Shown: positions 24,662 through 36,200 of the stretch, piece after piece
Position numbering within the stretch: the first letter of the stretch is position 1
Layout: the number at the start of each line of letters is the position of its first letter
NCBI GenBank assembly: GCA_007922305.1
Contig: ML677463.1
Span: 62,001 to 126,000, forward strand
DNA from: Dermatemys mawii
Lineage: Eukaryota > Chordata > Testudines > Dermatemydidae
Direction of reading: 5' to 3'
DNA length: 64,000 nucleotides
The notes under the pieces: generated by a model
Database searches by the model: none
Seen by the model: the letters and a program-made list of their open reading frames with translations, nothing else
What the model was told of the DNA's origin: nothing
Program-made: the position numbers and the translations under genes

Positions 24662-25721
24662 TAAAGCAGACACAGTGGCCATATGATTGGCCTTTCTCCT
24701 GCCCCGCACCTATGCTGCAAAGAACAAAGACACTGAGAAGACTGAAGACTCCAACAGAGAAGATAGGCCCAGATTTAAGGGACAAATCTGTATATTAGGG
24801 ACTGAAATATCCAGTGGAGTGAGAACAAAAACTGCTTAGTCTAGTTGCTGCCCAATGTAATAGGGTTGAAAGTTTAGACTGCGTGCTTATATTTTCTTTC
24901 TTTTGGTAACTAACTCTGACTTTTTGCCCATCACTTAATATTACTTAAAATCTACCTTTTATAGTCAATACATTTGTTTTACTGTTTATCTTTACCACTG
25001 AGTTTATATGAAGCGTGTGACAAATCTGCTCAGGTTTGGAAAGGCTGATGTATCTCCTCTTTCCGTTGATGAAGTGGTGAACCAATTAATGAATCTGCAT
25101 CGCTCATCTTCAGCAGTGCAAGATGGCATATTTCTGAGGAATTGTGCTGGGAGATGGGGAGATTTGGCTCTGGTGGCTTTTTCTGTGTGGTTCATGAGAG
25201 GCTCTGGGAGCATTCATGCAATCTAGCTTGGTGTGTGGCTCCACATGCAGTTGTGATGAGTGGTAACAGCATTTGGAGGGGCTTGCTGCTGGTCATTAGC
25301 AAGGCATTGTGAGAGACTGCCCAGGCTGGAAAGAGTTAAGGGGGCACAGCAGTCCCATGGTCCCAGGCTGCACCACGGGGATCCTTTCACAACTATTTGC
25401 ACTGATGGTGATGTAAAATGAGTAAAATAAAGGAAATTTCCAAATGCAAAGAAGTAGAGAGATCCCTCAGTCTCCCTCCTGTCCTAGGCCATAGGACAGG
25501 AGGCTCCCCTTTGGAAAATTGGTTGGCAATGAGTTCACCCTGGAGGTAATATAGGGAATGTAAGACCAGGCTTTTACAAGTGCTTGGACACAGGCCAAGC
25601 ATTTGTTTCTTAGTCACAGTTGGTTCATGCAATAAATCATGTATGTAGGTGTCCAAACCAAGCTCTATAGTTAATGCCTGAGGCCTACTCACCCATAAAG
25701 ATGAAATACCCTTCTCTCTGA
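24662..25721. other. Intergenic, no feature recognised
   Basis: No exon or repeat that I can name before the gene 2 promoter. Confidence 0.4.
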
Positions 25722-25810
25722 GCACATTGCGTAGGTGCAACATCCGTTGAAGTAGCAGAGCGAGAACTTCCTGTGCGGTTTAAGTCGGAACATCACAGAG
25801 CAAATAATTT
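25722..25810 (+). promoter_or_regulatory. Gene 2 promoter block, family-conserved
   Basis: Carries ACTTCCTGTGCGGTTT at 25766-25781: an ETS-type core abutting TGCGGT, which resembles a RUNX site. It aligns with the other three blocks. It lies 4.4 kb from coding exon 1, partly because of SINE and hAT insertions. Confidence 0.62.
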
Positions 25811-25963
25811 TCCTCCCTCATTCATGCTGACCCTCTTATAGCAGGACAGGCAGTTTCTACAGCTCTCTGCCTCCTTAGAGGATTTGACACAGGACTAGAC
25901 AGGTACACCTCCTCAAGTTCTATTCCCAGACTCCTGTGCACTGACCAGAGGACACCTCCACAG
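25811..25963 (+). other. Gene 2 non-coding 5' exon (probable)
   Basis: Ends CCACAG/GTATCA and matches the gene 1 leader exon. The start is not defined. Confidence 0.5.
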
Positions 25964-28330
25964 GTATCATCTCTAAGTATTTGTGGGGTCTTTCATTGTT
26001 ATGGATTGTAACTGCTGTAAGAGTTTCCTCCTCTGTCTAAATCAGGAAGTGAGTGTTAATGGATGACATTTTCAAAAGTACCTAAGACCCAGATTGATAT
26101 CAATGGGATTTAGGAGCCTAAATATGCCTAAAAATCTGGTCTTAAGTGACTTAGGAGCATAAATCATGTTGAGAGTCAATGGGACTGGGCCTAGGAAGAG
26201 ACAGAGCCAGACATTGGGATGGGGGAAGCGGTCGCGGGGGAATAGTTAGTGTTTGGGGGAATCCTTTAAGGGTCCAGGAGCCTTCTAATGAAGGATGGGG
26301 CAAAGCTCCCTGCTCTCCTAGCCAACCAGGATGAGTCCTGGGAAGGAGGGCCACAGATATGCCTCCTCTTCCTTCCTCATAAAAGAGAGACTCTAGCAGG
26401 AGGAGGACAGCTGCCTGCTGACCTCTCCAAGCCAACAGGTGAAAGGAGAGAGTGAAAAGGGGTCTGTTGGTGAGAAGCTGACTGAGGGCTGCCACTGGCC
26501 CGTATCAGAACTTGTCTGAATGAATATGCAGGTCTAGATGAAGGGCTGGCTTCAAGGGGCTAAAGAAGAGGTTTTGTACCATGTGGGACCCTGAAAAGGG
26601 GTACCTGTTTGAAATACCCATGTCTCAGAAAATGATGGCAGGCAGTAAGGTTGATCAGAGAGCTGCAGTCCTTGAGATTCAAACACAGCCACAAGAGGAT
26701 TTGCTCAAGGGTGATGCCCCATTGCAGGCACTTACACTCCTGAGCCAGCTGGGCACTTTTGAAAATCCCACCCATGATCTTTTTTCAAAAGGATTTCAGA
26801 CATCTCTAACTTTTGTATTGTTCTTTCCCCATCTAGTAAAGTTTAGTCTAGGCAGCAAAACGTGTGTTTGGGATGTATAATGTTGGTCAATCCCTGTATT
26901 TTATGGTTCTGCATTTGTAACTGAATGCTCTTTTTACACATTTACCAAATCCACAAGATTGCCAAAAAAGTAGGGTACCAACTTTACGGCAGAGATCTCA
27001 GAATTAACAAAGAAGAAACAAGATATCAACTTAGAAATTAACATAAACTTATTAACTGAGAATTTGCCAGGAGACCAGAAAAATAAAGCTAACAGTAAAC
27101 AACTGTATAGTGAATCCAGAGCTAAGTGTCCAGCCAGGTGCTAACTGGGAAAGAAATATTGATGATATATTTTGAAAGAGAACATAAGAAAAATATTAAT
27201 AAAATTTCTAGATGATACTGTATTAGAAGGCATTTGGAACCACAGAGAAGTCTGAGAAATGATACCCAAGGATTTAGAAAGATGAGAAATATGGGCAGGA
27301 CCTAAAAAAGTGAAATTGAATCAAATAAACTTGTCTCTATGCAACACACTCACAGCTGAGATCACCTGAGATGCTCATGTTAATAAGTTTAGTTATGGAC
27401 GCATTGACACTTGGTTGAGGGTACTTTCAGTGGAGTGTCCCAAATTCTAATTTTCTTTCCTAGTTTTTCTGCTATTCCTTGAGGTTTTCTGACCTTTGAG
27501 GCATGATGCAAGACTTATTTATTTATTTATTTACATTCTTGCATTTTTTAATTGGATTGTTATCCAGGAATGGGGCTGGGGTGATATGTTTTCGGCTTTC
27601 CTCCATATCATAGCATTATGATAGTTTGAATTAATTAGGGCCCTTAGGCAAAAAATTTCAGAAGATGTGATTTCATCCTGCTGATTTATTTCCCCAGTAG
27701 GCTGTAGGTTCCTATGTCATGAAAGTACTTCAAAAATGGTACCTTCTATTCAGAAGAGCAGTTAAGCCTGTGAACTGCAGGACTAAAACCCACTGAGTTT
27801 CAGGTATAAAATATAGAAACCATTGTTTTAGTTACTAAAGTCAGCAGATATGACTCAGATTGTGCACAGGAAACTTTCTTAAGGGAGACAATGTCCTTTT
27901 TCCATAGTAATCTTTCAGAATAAAACTACACTTAAGGTTGTTCAGAGTATGGTACCTCAATTTTGCATTTACATACTTCGCAGCATTTAAAAAGAATAAG
28001 TGTAGCCTTAATTTACAATCTTCTAAATGTCCTGTTAGTTTTTGTAAAACTTCCAACTTCTAATTTGTAGTTTCCTATCTTTGTTTAGTTATTTTGCTTC
28101 AGTTACTGATGTACATTGACAACCAGCTTGTTTTTTGTCCCAAAATATGTAAATAGTGGTCAGACATTTAAAAAGATGGATGTGATTTTTCTTCATTCCA
28201 ATGCTCTCTGTCATCCAGTCTATTGTAACATGAAATAAGTCTTGAAAGCTTCCTCTTTTCACTGCAACATTTTGTTGGTGAAAGTCCATAAATGTCACTG
28301 GAGTTACATTAAACTGAGCCTGGTATAACA
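25964..28330. other. Gene 2 leader intron, first part, no coding exon
   Basis: Ancient repeat words near 26085-26180 (ACTTAGGAGCATAAAT, GTCAATGGGACT). AT-rich afterwards. Nothing else supported. Confidence 0.4.
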
Positions 28331-28520
28331 AGGGGGCAACTCAGTGGTTTGAGCATTAGCATATTAAACCCAGGGTTGTGAGCTCAATCCTTGAGGAGGC
28401 CATTTAGGAATATGGGGCAAAAATCTGTTGGATGATTTAATTGGGGATTGATCCTGGTTTAAGCAGCAGTTTGGACTAGATGATTTCCTGAGGTCCCTTC
28501 CAACCCTGATATTCTATGAT
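28331..28520 (+). mobile_element. tRNA-derived SINE in gene 2 leader intron
   Basis: CAACTCAGTGGTTTGAGCAT head, B-box-like GAGCTCAATCC and CR1-like tail ending GATATTCTATGAT. It abuts the target duplication of the next element. Confidence 0.8.
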
Positions 28521-28530
28521 CTGAAATCTC

Positions 28531-30139
28531 TAGGGCTATCATGTAATTAATCACACTGTTCAACAAAATAGAATACAATTTATTTAAATAATTTTGGACA
28601 TTTTCCATGTTTTCAAATATAGTGATTTCAATTACAACACAGAATACAAAGTGTACAGTGCTCACTTTATATTTATTTTTGATTACAAATATTTGCAGGG
28701 TAAAAAGAAAAAGAAATAGTATCTTTCAATTCACCTAACTGTAGTACAATCACCTTCTCTTGAAAGTTGAACTTACAAACATGGAATTATATGGGAAAAA
28801 AACGTGCAGTTCCAATCAGTCCTATTTCTTGTTCACCCAGTCACTTAAACAAACAAGTTTGTTTACATTTTGAGGAAATAATGCTGTCCCTTTCTTGTTT
28901 ACAATGTCACCTGAAAGTGAGAACAGGGTTCTCATGGCACTGTTATAGCTGGTGTCACAGGATAAGAAACTTTAGCACATCTGTCATGTAAATATGTCCC
29001 TTTGTGGTTCAACCACCATTCCAGAGGACATGTGACCATGACGATGATAGGTTCTGCTCAATAATGACCCATAGCAGTACGGACTGATGCATGTTCATTT
29101 TCATCCTCATAGTTTGATGCCACCAGCAGAAGGCTGATTTTCTTTTTTGGTGGTTCAGGTTCTTTAGTTTCCTCATCAGAGTTACTCTTTGAAGACTTCT
29201 GGAAGCATGCTCCACACCTTGTCCCTTTTAGATTTTGGAAGGCACTTCAGATTCTTAAACCTTGAGTTGAGTGCTGTAGATACCTTTAGAAATTTCACAT
29301 TGGTACTTTCTATGCCTTTTGTCAAATCTGCAGTGAAAGTGTTCTTAAAACAAAGAACATGTACTGGGTCATCATCCAAGACTGCCATAACATGAAATAT
29401 ATGACAGAATGCGGGTAAAACAGAGCAGGAGACATTCACTTCTCCTCCAAGGAGTTCTGTCACAAATTTAATTAATGCATTATCTTTTTAACAAGCATCA
29501 TTGGCATGGAAGCATGTCCTCTGCAATGGTGGCTGAAGCATGAAGGGGCATACAAATATTTAGCATATCGGGAACGTAAATACCTTGCAGTGCTGGCTAC
29601 AAAAGTGCCATCCAAACTCCTGTTCTTGCTTTCAGGTGACAATGTAAATAAAAAGCAGGCAGCATTATCTCCCGTAAATGTAAACAAACTTGTTTGTCTT
29701 AGCGATTGCCTGAAGAAGTATGTCTGAATGGACCTGTAGGATCTAAAGTTTTATCTTGTTTTGTTTTTAGTGTAGTTATGTAACAAAAAAAATTATCTAC
29801 ATTTGTAAGTTTCACTTTCACGATAAAGAGATCGCACTACAGTACTTGTATGAGGTGAATTGAAAAATATTATTTCTTTTGTTTATCATTTTTACAGTGC
29901 AGATATTTGTAATCAAAATAATCTAAAGTGAGAACTGTACACCTTGTATTCTGTGTTGTAATTGAAATCAATATATTTGAAAATGTAGAAAACCATGCAA
30001 AAATATTTAATAATCTTCAGTTGGCATTCTATTGTTTAACAGTGTAATTAAACTGTGATTAATCACAATTAATTTTTTAATCATGATTAATTTTTTTGAG
30101 TTAATCATTTGAGTTAACTGTGATTAATCAACAGCACTA
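28531..30139 (-). mobile_element. hAT transposon with long inverted arms, decayed transposase
   Basis: The ends are TAGGGCTATC and AACAGCACTA, flanked by GAAATCTC (28523-28530) and GTAATCTC (30140-30147), 8-bp target duplications with one mismatch. The minus strand from 29463 down reads a hAT transposase fragment beginning M-T-E-L-L-G-G-E-V-N-V-S-C, followed by degenerate sequence with stops. The other arm (29506-29727, + strand) encodes the same C-terminal region, so the element folds back on itself. It ends 66 bp before the gene 2 ATG. Confidence 0.78.
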
Positions 30140-30205
30140 GTAATCTCATCAGTCACCTCCATCCACTAAATTAGTCTAAACATTATATCCTGTATTCCAC
30201 CAGAA

Positions 30206-30299
30206 ATGAGTGAGCAGGAAGTGACCTACACAGAACTGAAATATCACACTTCTGCTCAACAGCAAAGGAGACAAACAGCTGAGAAGACCAAAAGCAAAG
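30206..30299 (+). CDS. Gene 2 coding exon 1: cytoplasmic tail with ITIM
   Basis: 94 nt. Acceptor TTCCACCAG ends at 30203, two bases before the ATG; donor AAAG/GTATTA. VTYTEL fits the ITIM pattern. A hAT element ends only 66 bp upstream of the ATG. Confidence 0.9.
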
Positions 30300-33200
30300 G
30301 TATTATACATAACAAGCTGCTTACTCTGTACATATTGCTATTTTACAATCGAGAGTCATAACTCTTCCTCCAATAACTTTACTTGATATTATATGTCAGA
30401 ATTCAGAAATTTAATTTATTTTACTCTCGTGTTTCTGCCAATCAAAAGTTACTGAGGCCAGTATACACTATCAGCCGGATCGATTTATCATGTCTGGTGT
30501 AGATGTGATAAATCAATCCCTGAGCACTCTGTCCGTCGACTTCAGAACTCCACTGCCGCAAGAGGCAGAAGTGGAGTCAACGGGGAAGCCTATTCGCGTA
30601 GCTGAAGTTGCGTATCTTAGGTCAACCTCCCCGCCCAGCGTAGACCTGGCCTGAAACCTGATCACAGACCTTCACAGGCTTGAATGCCAAATGCAGGAAA
30701 TAATCATTCATGGTGTGGGAAGGTCACAGACCTGGAAGCTAACAGAAGTGTCTGTCTTCTCCAGTCACTCTCATTGGCTGCTGGGCTGAGCAATCATCCA
30801 ATCAGCTATTACTGGTCTGGATTAACTTGTTTTCTTTTTTCTTTTTATTTTCTTTTTATTTTCTCCTGCCATGTTGATTCATGGTTATTTTGGGTGGGAA
30901 AATTATAGACAGGTTGTCTTAGTGTTTCCCCATTAATTCTAATGGTCCATCATGTGTCTTTTTCCAGGTTGTACAAAGCCAGGGGCATGGAGCTAGTCTT
31001 TTCTGGTTGTGGAGGCATCCCTTCCCTGCCAGGCTGACCACCTCCCTGTTGTGAGGCGGAACTGAATGTTGCAGCACAGATTAAGAGCATTGTTTTAGAT
31101 CTACACAAATACATAAATTCATAACCACAGTCTGAGTGCACATCTCATAATGACCATCAAGTTCAGGACATTACAAGCTTTCAATAAAGGACCTTGACAT
31201 ATTTTTATACACAGTAACATTGTATCCAACCAGCTGATTGAATTGCTTATTATTTGTGGTTGAGACCCCTTGTTTTCTCTCCCCTTGGGGTGTCTGGACC
31301 CTGATTGTCAGAGGGACATTAAATTTTCTCCTGGATTAGTCTGGTAATGTCCACTCTCAGAGACAAGACACTGTTTTCACTGTCTCGCTTGGCCCCGTCT
31401 CCTTTCTTTCAGACACTTCACCTCCTCGGTGGCAGCTCATTGCACTGACTCTTGGGATCTTCTGCCTGGTGTTGCTGGTAACGCTGGGGATCCTGGGTGC
31501 TGTGGGTGAGTACATCCAATGAAGGCACCACGGCTACAATGCTGCAATGAGCTTGAAGAACCTTCAGGATCCCCCTACACAGAGCCTTGTGTGGGATCAG
31601 GGCTCTAGAGGTGATCTGAACCATTGTAACACTGTGCAGGAATCATTCAAAGTGGAAGTCTATGAGCTAACTTAGCACTGTTAAAGTTTTGATTACAAAC
31701 TGATGACTAAAGTAGAATATAATAGAGGTCTATAAAATCGTGACACTTAAAGCGGGACTAAAATCCCTTAGCTTCACTCTTAAATGATTAATTTAAGTCT
31801 CCAAATATAGGCCAATATCTCTTTAAGAGGCTATTTAATGTTCTTTGCAGTTTTAATGAAATAGCCATTCAATTCTTTAAAAATCAAGATAATTCCTTTT
31901 AAATTGGCCCACGTTTTCCTGTCACCACTTTGTCATTTACTCAGATTCACTATAACTCAGATATAGGCAAGATATTTAAACCATAAAATGTAAAAGTGTA
32001 CATAGCAAAATCAATATAATCTGGTTCTTGAGTATAGATTGTGTAAATGGTGTGTCACACAGATGGGGTTAGACATAGAGCAGGACCATGGTTTAAATGG
32101 GGCTGTTTGTGTATGATTGACATAAAATGAAGGTCACTCTTATTGCTTCCTTCCCCAACACACATCTCTGATCTCGCCCACCCAGATCCCAGCACACACC
32201 ACCAAAAGCCCATAACTCCCCACCTTCCCACTCACATCTCTGCCCTCCCCAGCATCCCCAGTCACCCATTGTTCCTCTGGTAAACAGCAGAGCAGCTGCA
32301 TAGGGACATAAGTGGAGTGAGAGGCTGAGGAGAGTGGACATATAGGTGAATGGACACATGAGTGGGCAGAAACAGTGGGAGGCAATCTGGGCCACAAATT
32401 GTGGGGTGTGGGATAGCTCAGTGGTTTGAGCATTGGCCTCCTAAACCCTAGATTGTGAGTTGGATCCTTGAGGGGGCCATTTAGGGAGATGGGGCAAAAA
32501 ACTGTTGGATGATTTAACTGGAGATTGGTACTGCTTTAAACAGGGTGTTGAACTAGATGGTCTTCTGAGCTGCCTTCCACTCCTGTTTTTCTATTATTAG
32601 TAACAGGTACACACTAACCCTCAAAGTGTTTCTCTGGAGTGTGCAGCCCTAGTCCACTGGATACTCACAGCGTTCACTGACTTGTTGCTTCCAAAGAAGC
32701 AGTTCACTCCAGATCACTTAGTACACAACACATAGATATGTAAATAGTGAAATCAAATAAAAATGTATTTAACAAAGCACAAAGATTCAAGTTGCAGCAA
32801 ATAGAAATACTGGAACAAAGGGTTACATATAAAATAACAATCATAACACACTTTCAAATGCCTAGACTTTACTGATGTGCTAGTCTCCAGACTTGTAGAA
32901 TATTGGTCACCCAAAATCCTTGCAGCACATTTCAGCCACGCTGGCAGTGAGCCTCCTTTCATGAGACAAGCACACTACCTGACTGCCTCCTAGGCGAAGG
33001 ATTCAGTGCACCCCTTGCCCTCTTAGATTTTCCAGAACAATCTTTTGGTTTTATTCATGAACAGGATACCCCACACTGTTTATCTTCCTGTAGATTTTCT
33101 CTTGTAGATTTCACAGTCTCTCAATATAACAAATAGGCATCTATTGTGACATTTCAATACACAAATGACCAGATAGGGAGATAGATGTCTATTACTTCCT

Positions 33201-36200
33201 ACCTGAAACATTTTTAAGGTTTGTTGCTTCCTGATGAGCTGCTGTAACTCCAAGACCTTAATAACATAATTTTCAGTGTAGCTACATAATTTCTTAAATA
33301 TTATCTATACATATATTTTTCAATGATCATGATGACCAGTGGGTTACTAGCTCTTTGTGAAGACCTCACATGTCACCCCTTGATTAATAGTTGTGCAGAC
33401 GTCTAATCCTGGGAATCCCCATAAAGGTGTTTCCAACCCTGTGCCCTCTGCTGGTTGTCACCAAGTGGTTCCTGGGCCACACATATAGCTTCACAGCTGT
33501 CTTGTACCAGCCCTGCTTTTATGTGACATTTAAAGGAATTTTTAGAATTGTGCCTCTGTATTGTAAACCATAGTTTAGTTTTGAAGGGCACTTTTTGGTG
33601 TAGTAGTATGGTGAATTTAACTTTTTTTCATTTCCCATCAAGCAAACAGATGGCAGGAAAAGTTCACCCAGCAGCAGGAAATTCTGGAAAGTCTCACTCA
33701 ACAGCAGGAAATTCTGGAAAACCTCACCCAGAAGCTACAAGAAATTCAGGAAAAAACATCTCAGGAAAAGGAAGATCTCCAGGCCAAGAATGCAGAGCTT
33801 TCTAAGTCTTTGCAGTCCTTACAGTCAAAAGGTACCAGTCTATGGCCTTCTAATGGCAACTATTGTGTATTCCTTGTATGTGACTTCAGACTGAAATTAA
33901 CTGTGAGCCGAATCCCCTACACTGACTGTACACTGGAGCCAGACCTTGAGGCGTAAGAACATAAGAATGGCCATAGTAGATCAGATCAGTGATTCATCTA
34001 GCCCAATAATCTGTCTTCTGACAGTTGCCAATGTCAGGTGCTTCTGAGGGAATGAACAGAAGAGGAGAATTATTGAGTGATCCAGCTTCTGGCAGTCAGG
34101 GGGTAAGGGCACCCAGAGCATGGGATTGCATCCTTGGCCATCTTGGCTAATAGTAATTGATAGACTTATCCTCCAGAAATTTATCTAATTATTTTCTGAA
34201 CCTAGTTATCTTTTTGGCCTTCATAACATTCTCCTGACAAGTAGTTCCACAGTTCTGTGAAGAGGTACTTCTTTTTATTTGTTTGAAACCTGCTGCCTAT
34301 TAATTTCATTTGGTGACTCCTGGTTCATGTGTTATGTGAAGGAGTTAACTTTCTCCACACTCAGTCATGATTTTAAAGATCTCTATTATATTCTGCTTTA
34401 GTCATCTCTTTTCCAAGATGACAATTTCCATTCCTTTTAATCTCTCCTTGTATGGATGTTGTTCTGTACACGTAATCATTTTTGTTGCCCTTCTCTGTAC
34501 CTTTTCCAATACTAATATATCTTCTTTGAAAGCAGGTGACCAAAACTGCATAGAGTATTCAAGGTGTGGATGTACTATGGATTTATATAGTGGCATTCTC
34601 ATATTTACTGTCTTATTAAATATCCCTTTCTTAATGGTTCCTAACATTCTGTTACCTTTTGTGATTGCCACTGTACACTGAGCAGATGTTTTCAGAGAAC
34701 TATCCACAATGACTCCAAGATCTCTTTTTTGAGTGGTTACAGCTAAATTAGAATGAGGAGTACTTGTGGGACCTCAGAGACTAACAAATGTATTTGAATA
34801 TAATCATTTGTGGGCTAAAGCCCACTTCATCAGATGCATGGAATGGAACATACATGTGAAAATAAATATACAGAGAACATGAAAAGGTGGAAGTTGCCAT
34901 ACCAACTCTAAGAGGCAAATTTATTAAGATGAGCTATTATCAACAGGAGACAATAAACTTTTGTAGTGATAATGAATATGGCCCATTTCAGACAGTTGAG
35001 AAGAAGGTGTGAGAGTAACAGTAGGGGGATACTTAACATGGGGAAATAGATTCAATTTGTGTAATGACTCAGCCACTCTCAGTCTTTATTCAAGCCTAAA
35101 TTATCGGTATCAAGACTAACATGACTGCTACTCAGAAAACTATGTATAGTTGGGATTATGTTTTCCAATATGCATTACTTTGCATTTGTCAATGCTGAAT
35201 TTCATTTGCTATTTTGTTGCTTGGTCACCCAGTTTTGTGAGATCTCTTTGTAACTCCCCACTTTGCTTTGGACTGAGTAATTTTGTATTGTCTGTAAATA
35301 TCACCACTTCACTGTTAACTACTTTTCACAGATCATTTATGAATATGTTGGCCGGCACTGCTCCTGGTATAGACCCCTGAGGGTCATCACTATTTACCTC
35401 TCTCCATTCTTAAAACTGACCATTTATTCCTACCTTTTGTTTCTTATCTTCTAACTAGTTATTTACCCATGAAAGGACATTCCCTCTTGTCCCATGACTG
35501 CTTGCTTTGCTTAAGAGCCTTTGGTGAAAGATGTTGTCAAGGATTTCTGAAAGTACAAGTACACTATACCCACTGGATCACCCTTGTCTGGGTGGTTGTT
35601 GCCCTCATCAAAGAAATCTAGTAGATTCATGAGGCACGATTTCCCTTTACAAAAGCCATGTTGATTTCCCCCCAACTAATTGCATTCATCTGTGTGTCTG
35701 ATAAAGTCCACTGAAGTCTTCCAAATATTTCAATAAGCTTTGAGTCAGGTCCCAGATGGATACACTTTCTAAACAATGAGCTATATAGTCATTCATTTTG
35801 ATGTTTTTTACACCTTATTTGGTGACATTTTAGTTTAATTATGGTAGAATCCTTTTATCCTTGTCCTGATTAGGAACTGTCTATCCAAGTGCTCCTTTTG
35901 CCCTATTCTACAAAGATACAGCCCAACAACTCACAATACACATAAGATACATTACAAGTGAATACAGGGGATAGGGGTGATTTAAAAAAAATATTTTGAA
36001 GTGTGTTTAATACATTATGTGATGATTATTATTGACCCGCCTCTGAACAGGAGCATTCAGTGCAATATAGAAGCAATCAGCCTGGTAATTAGGGCTTATT
36101 TTCAAATGGGCTGAGCACCCAAATGAACCCTGAAATGAATGAGAGTGTGTGTGCTCAGCACTTACATAAACCATGCCCTAGTTCTGTTCTATCTGTTGCC

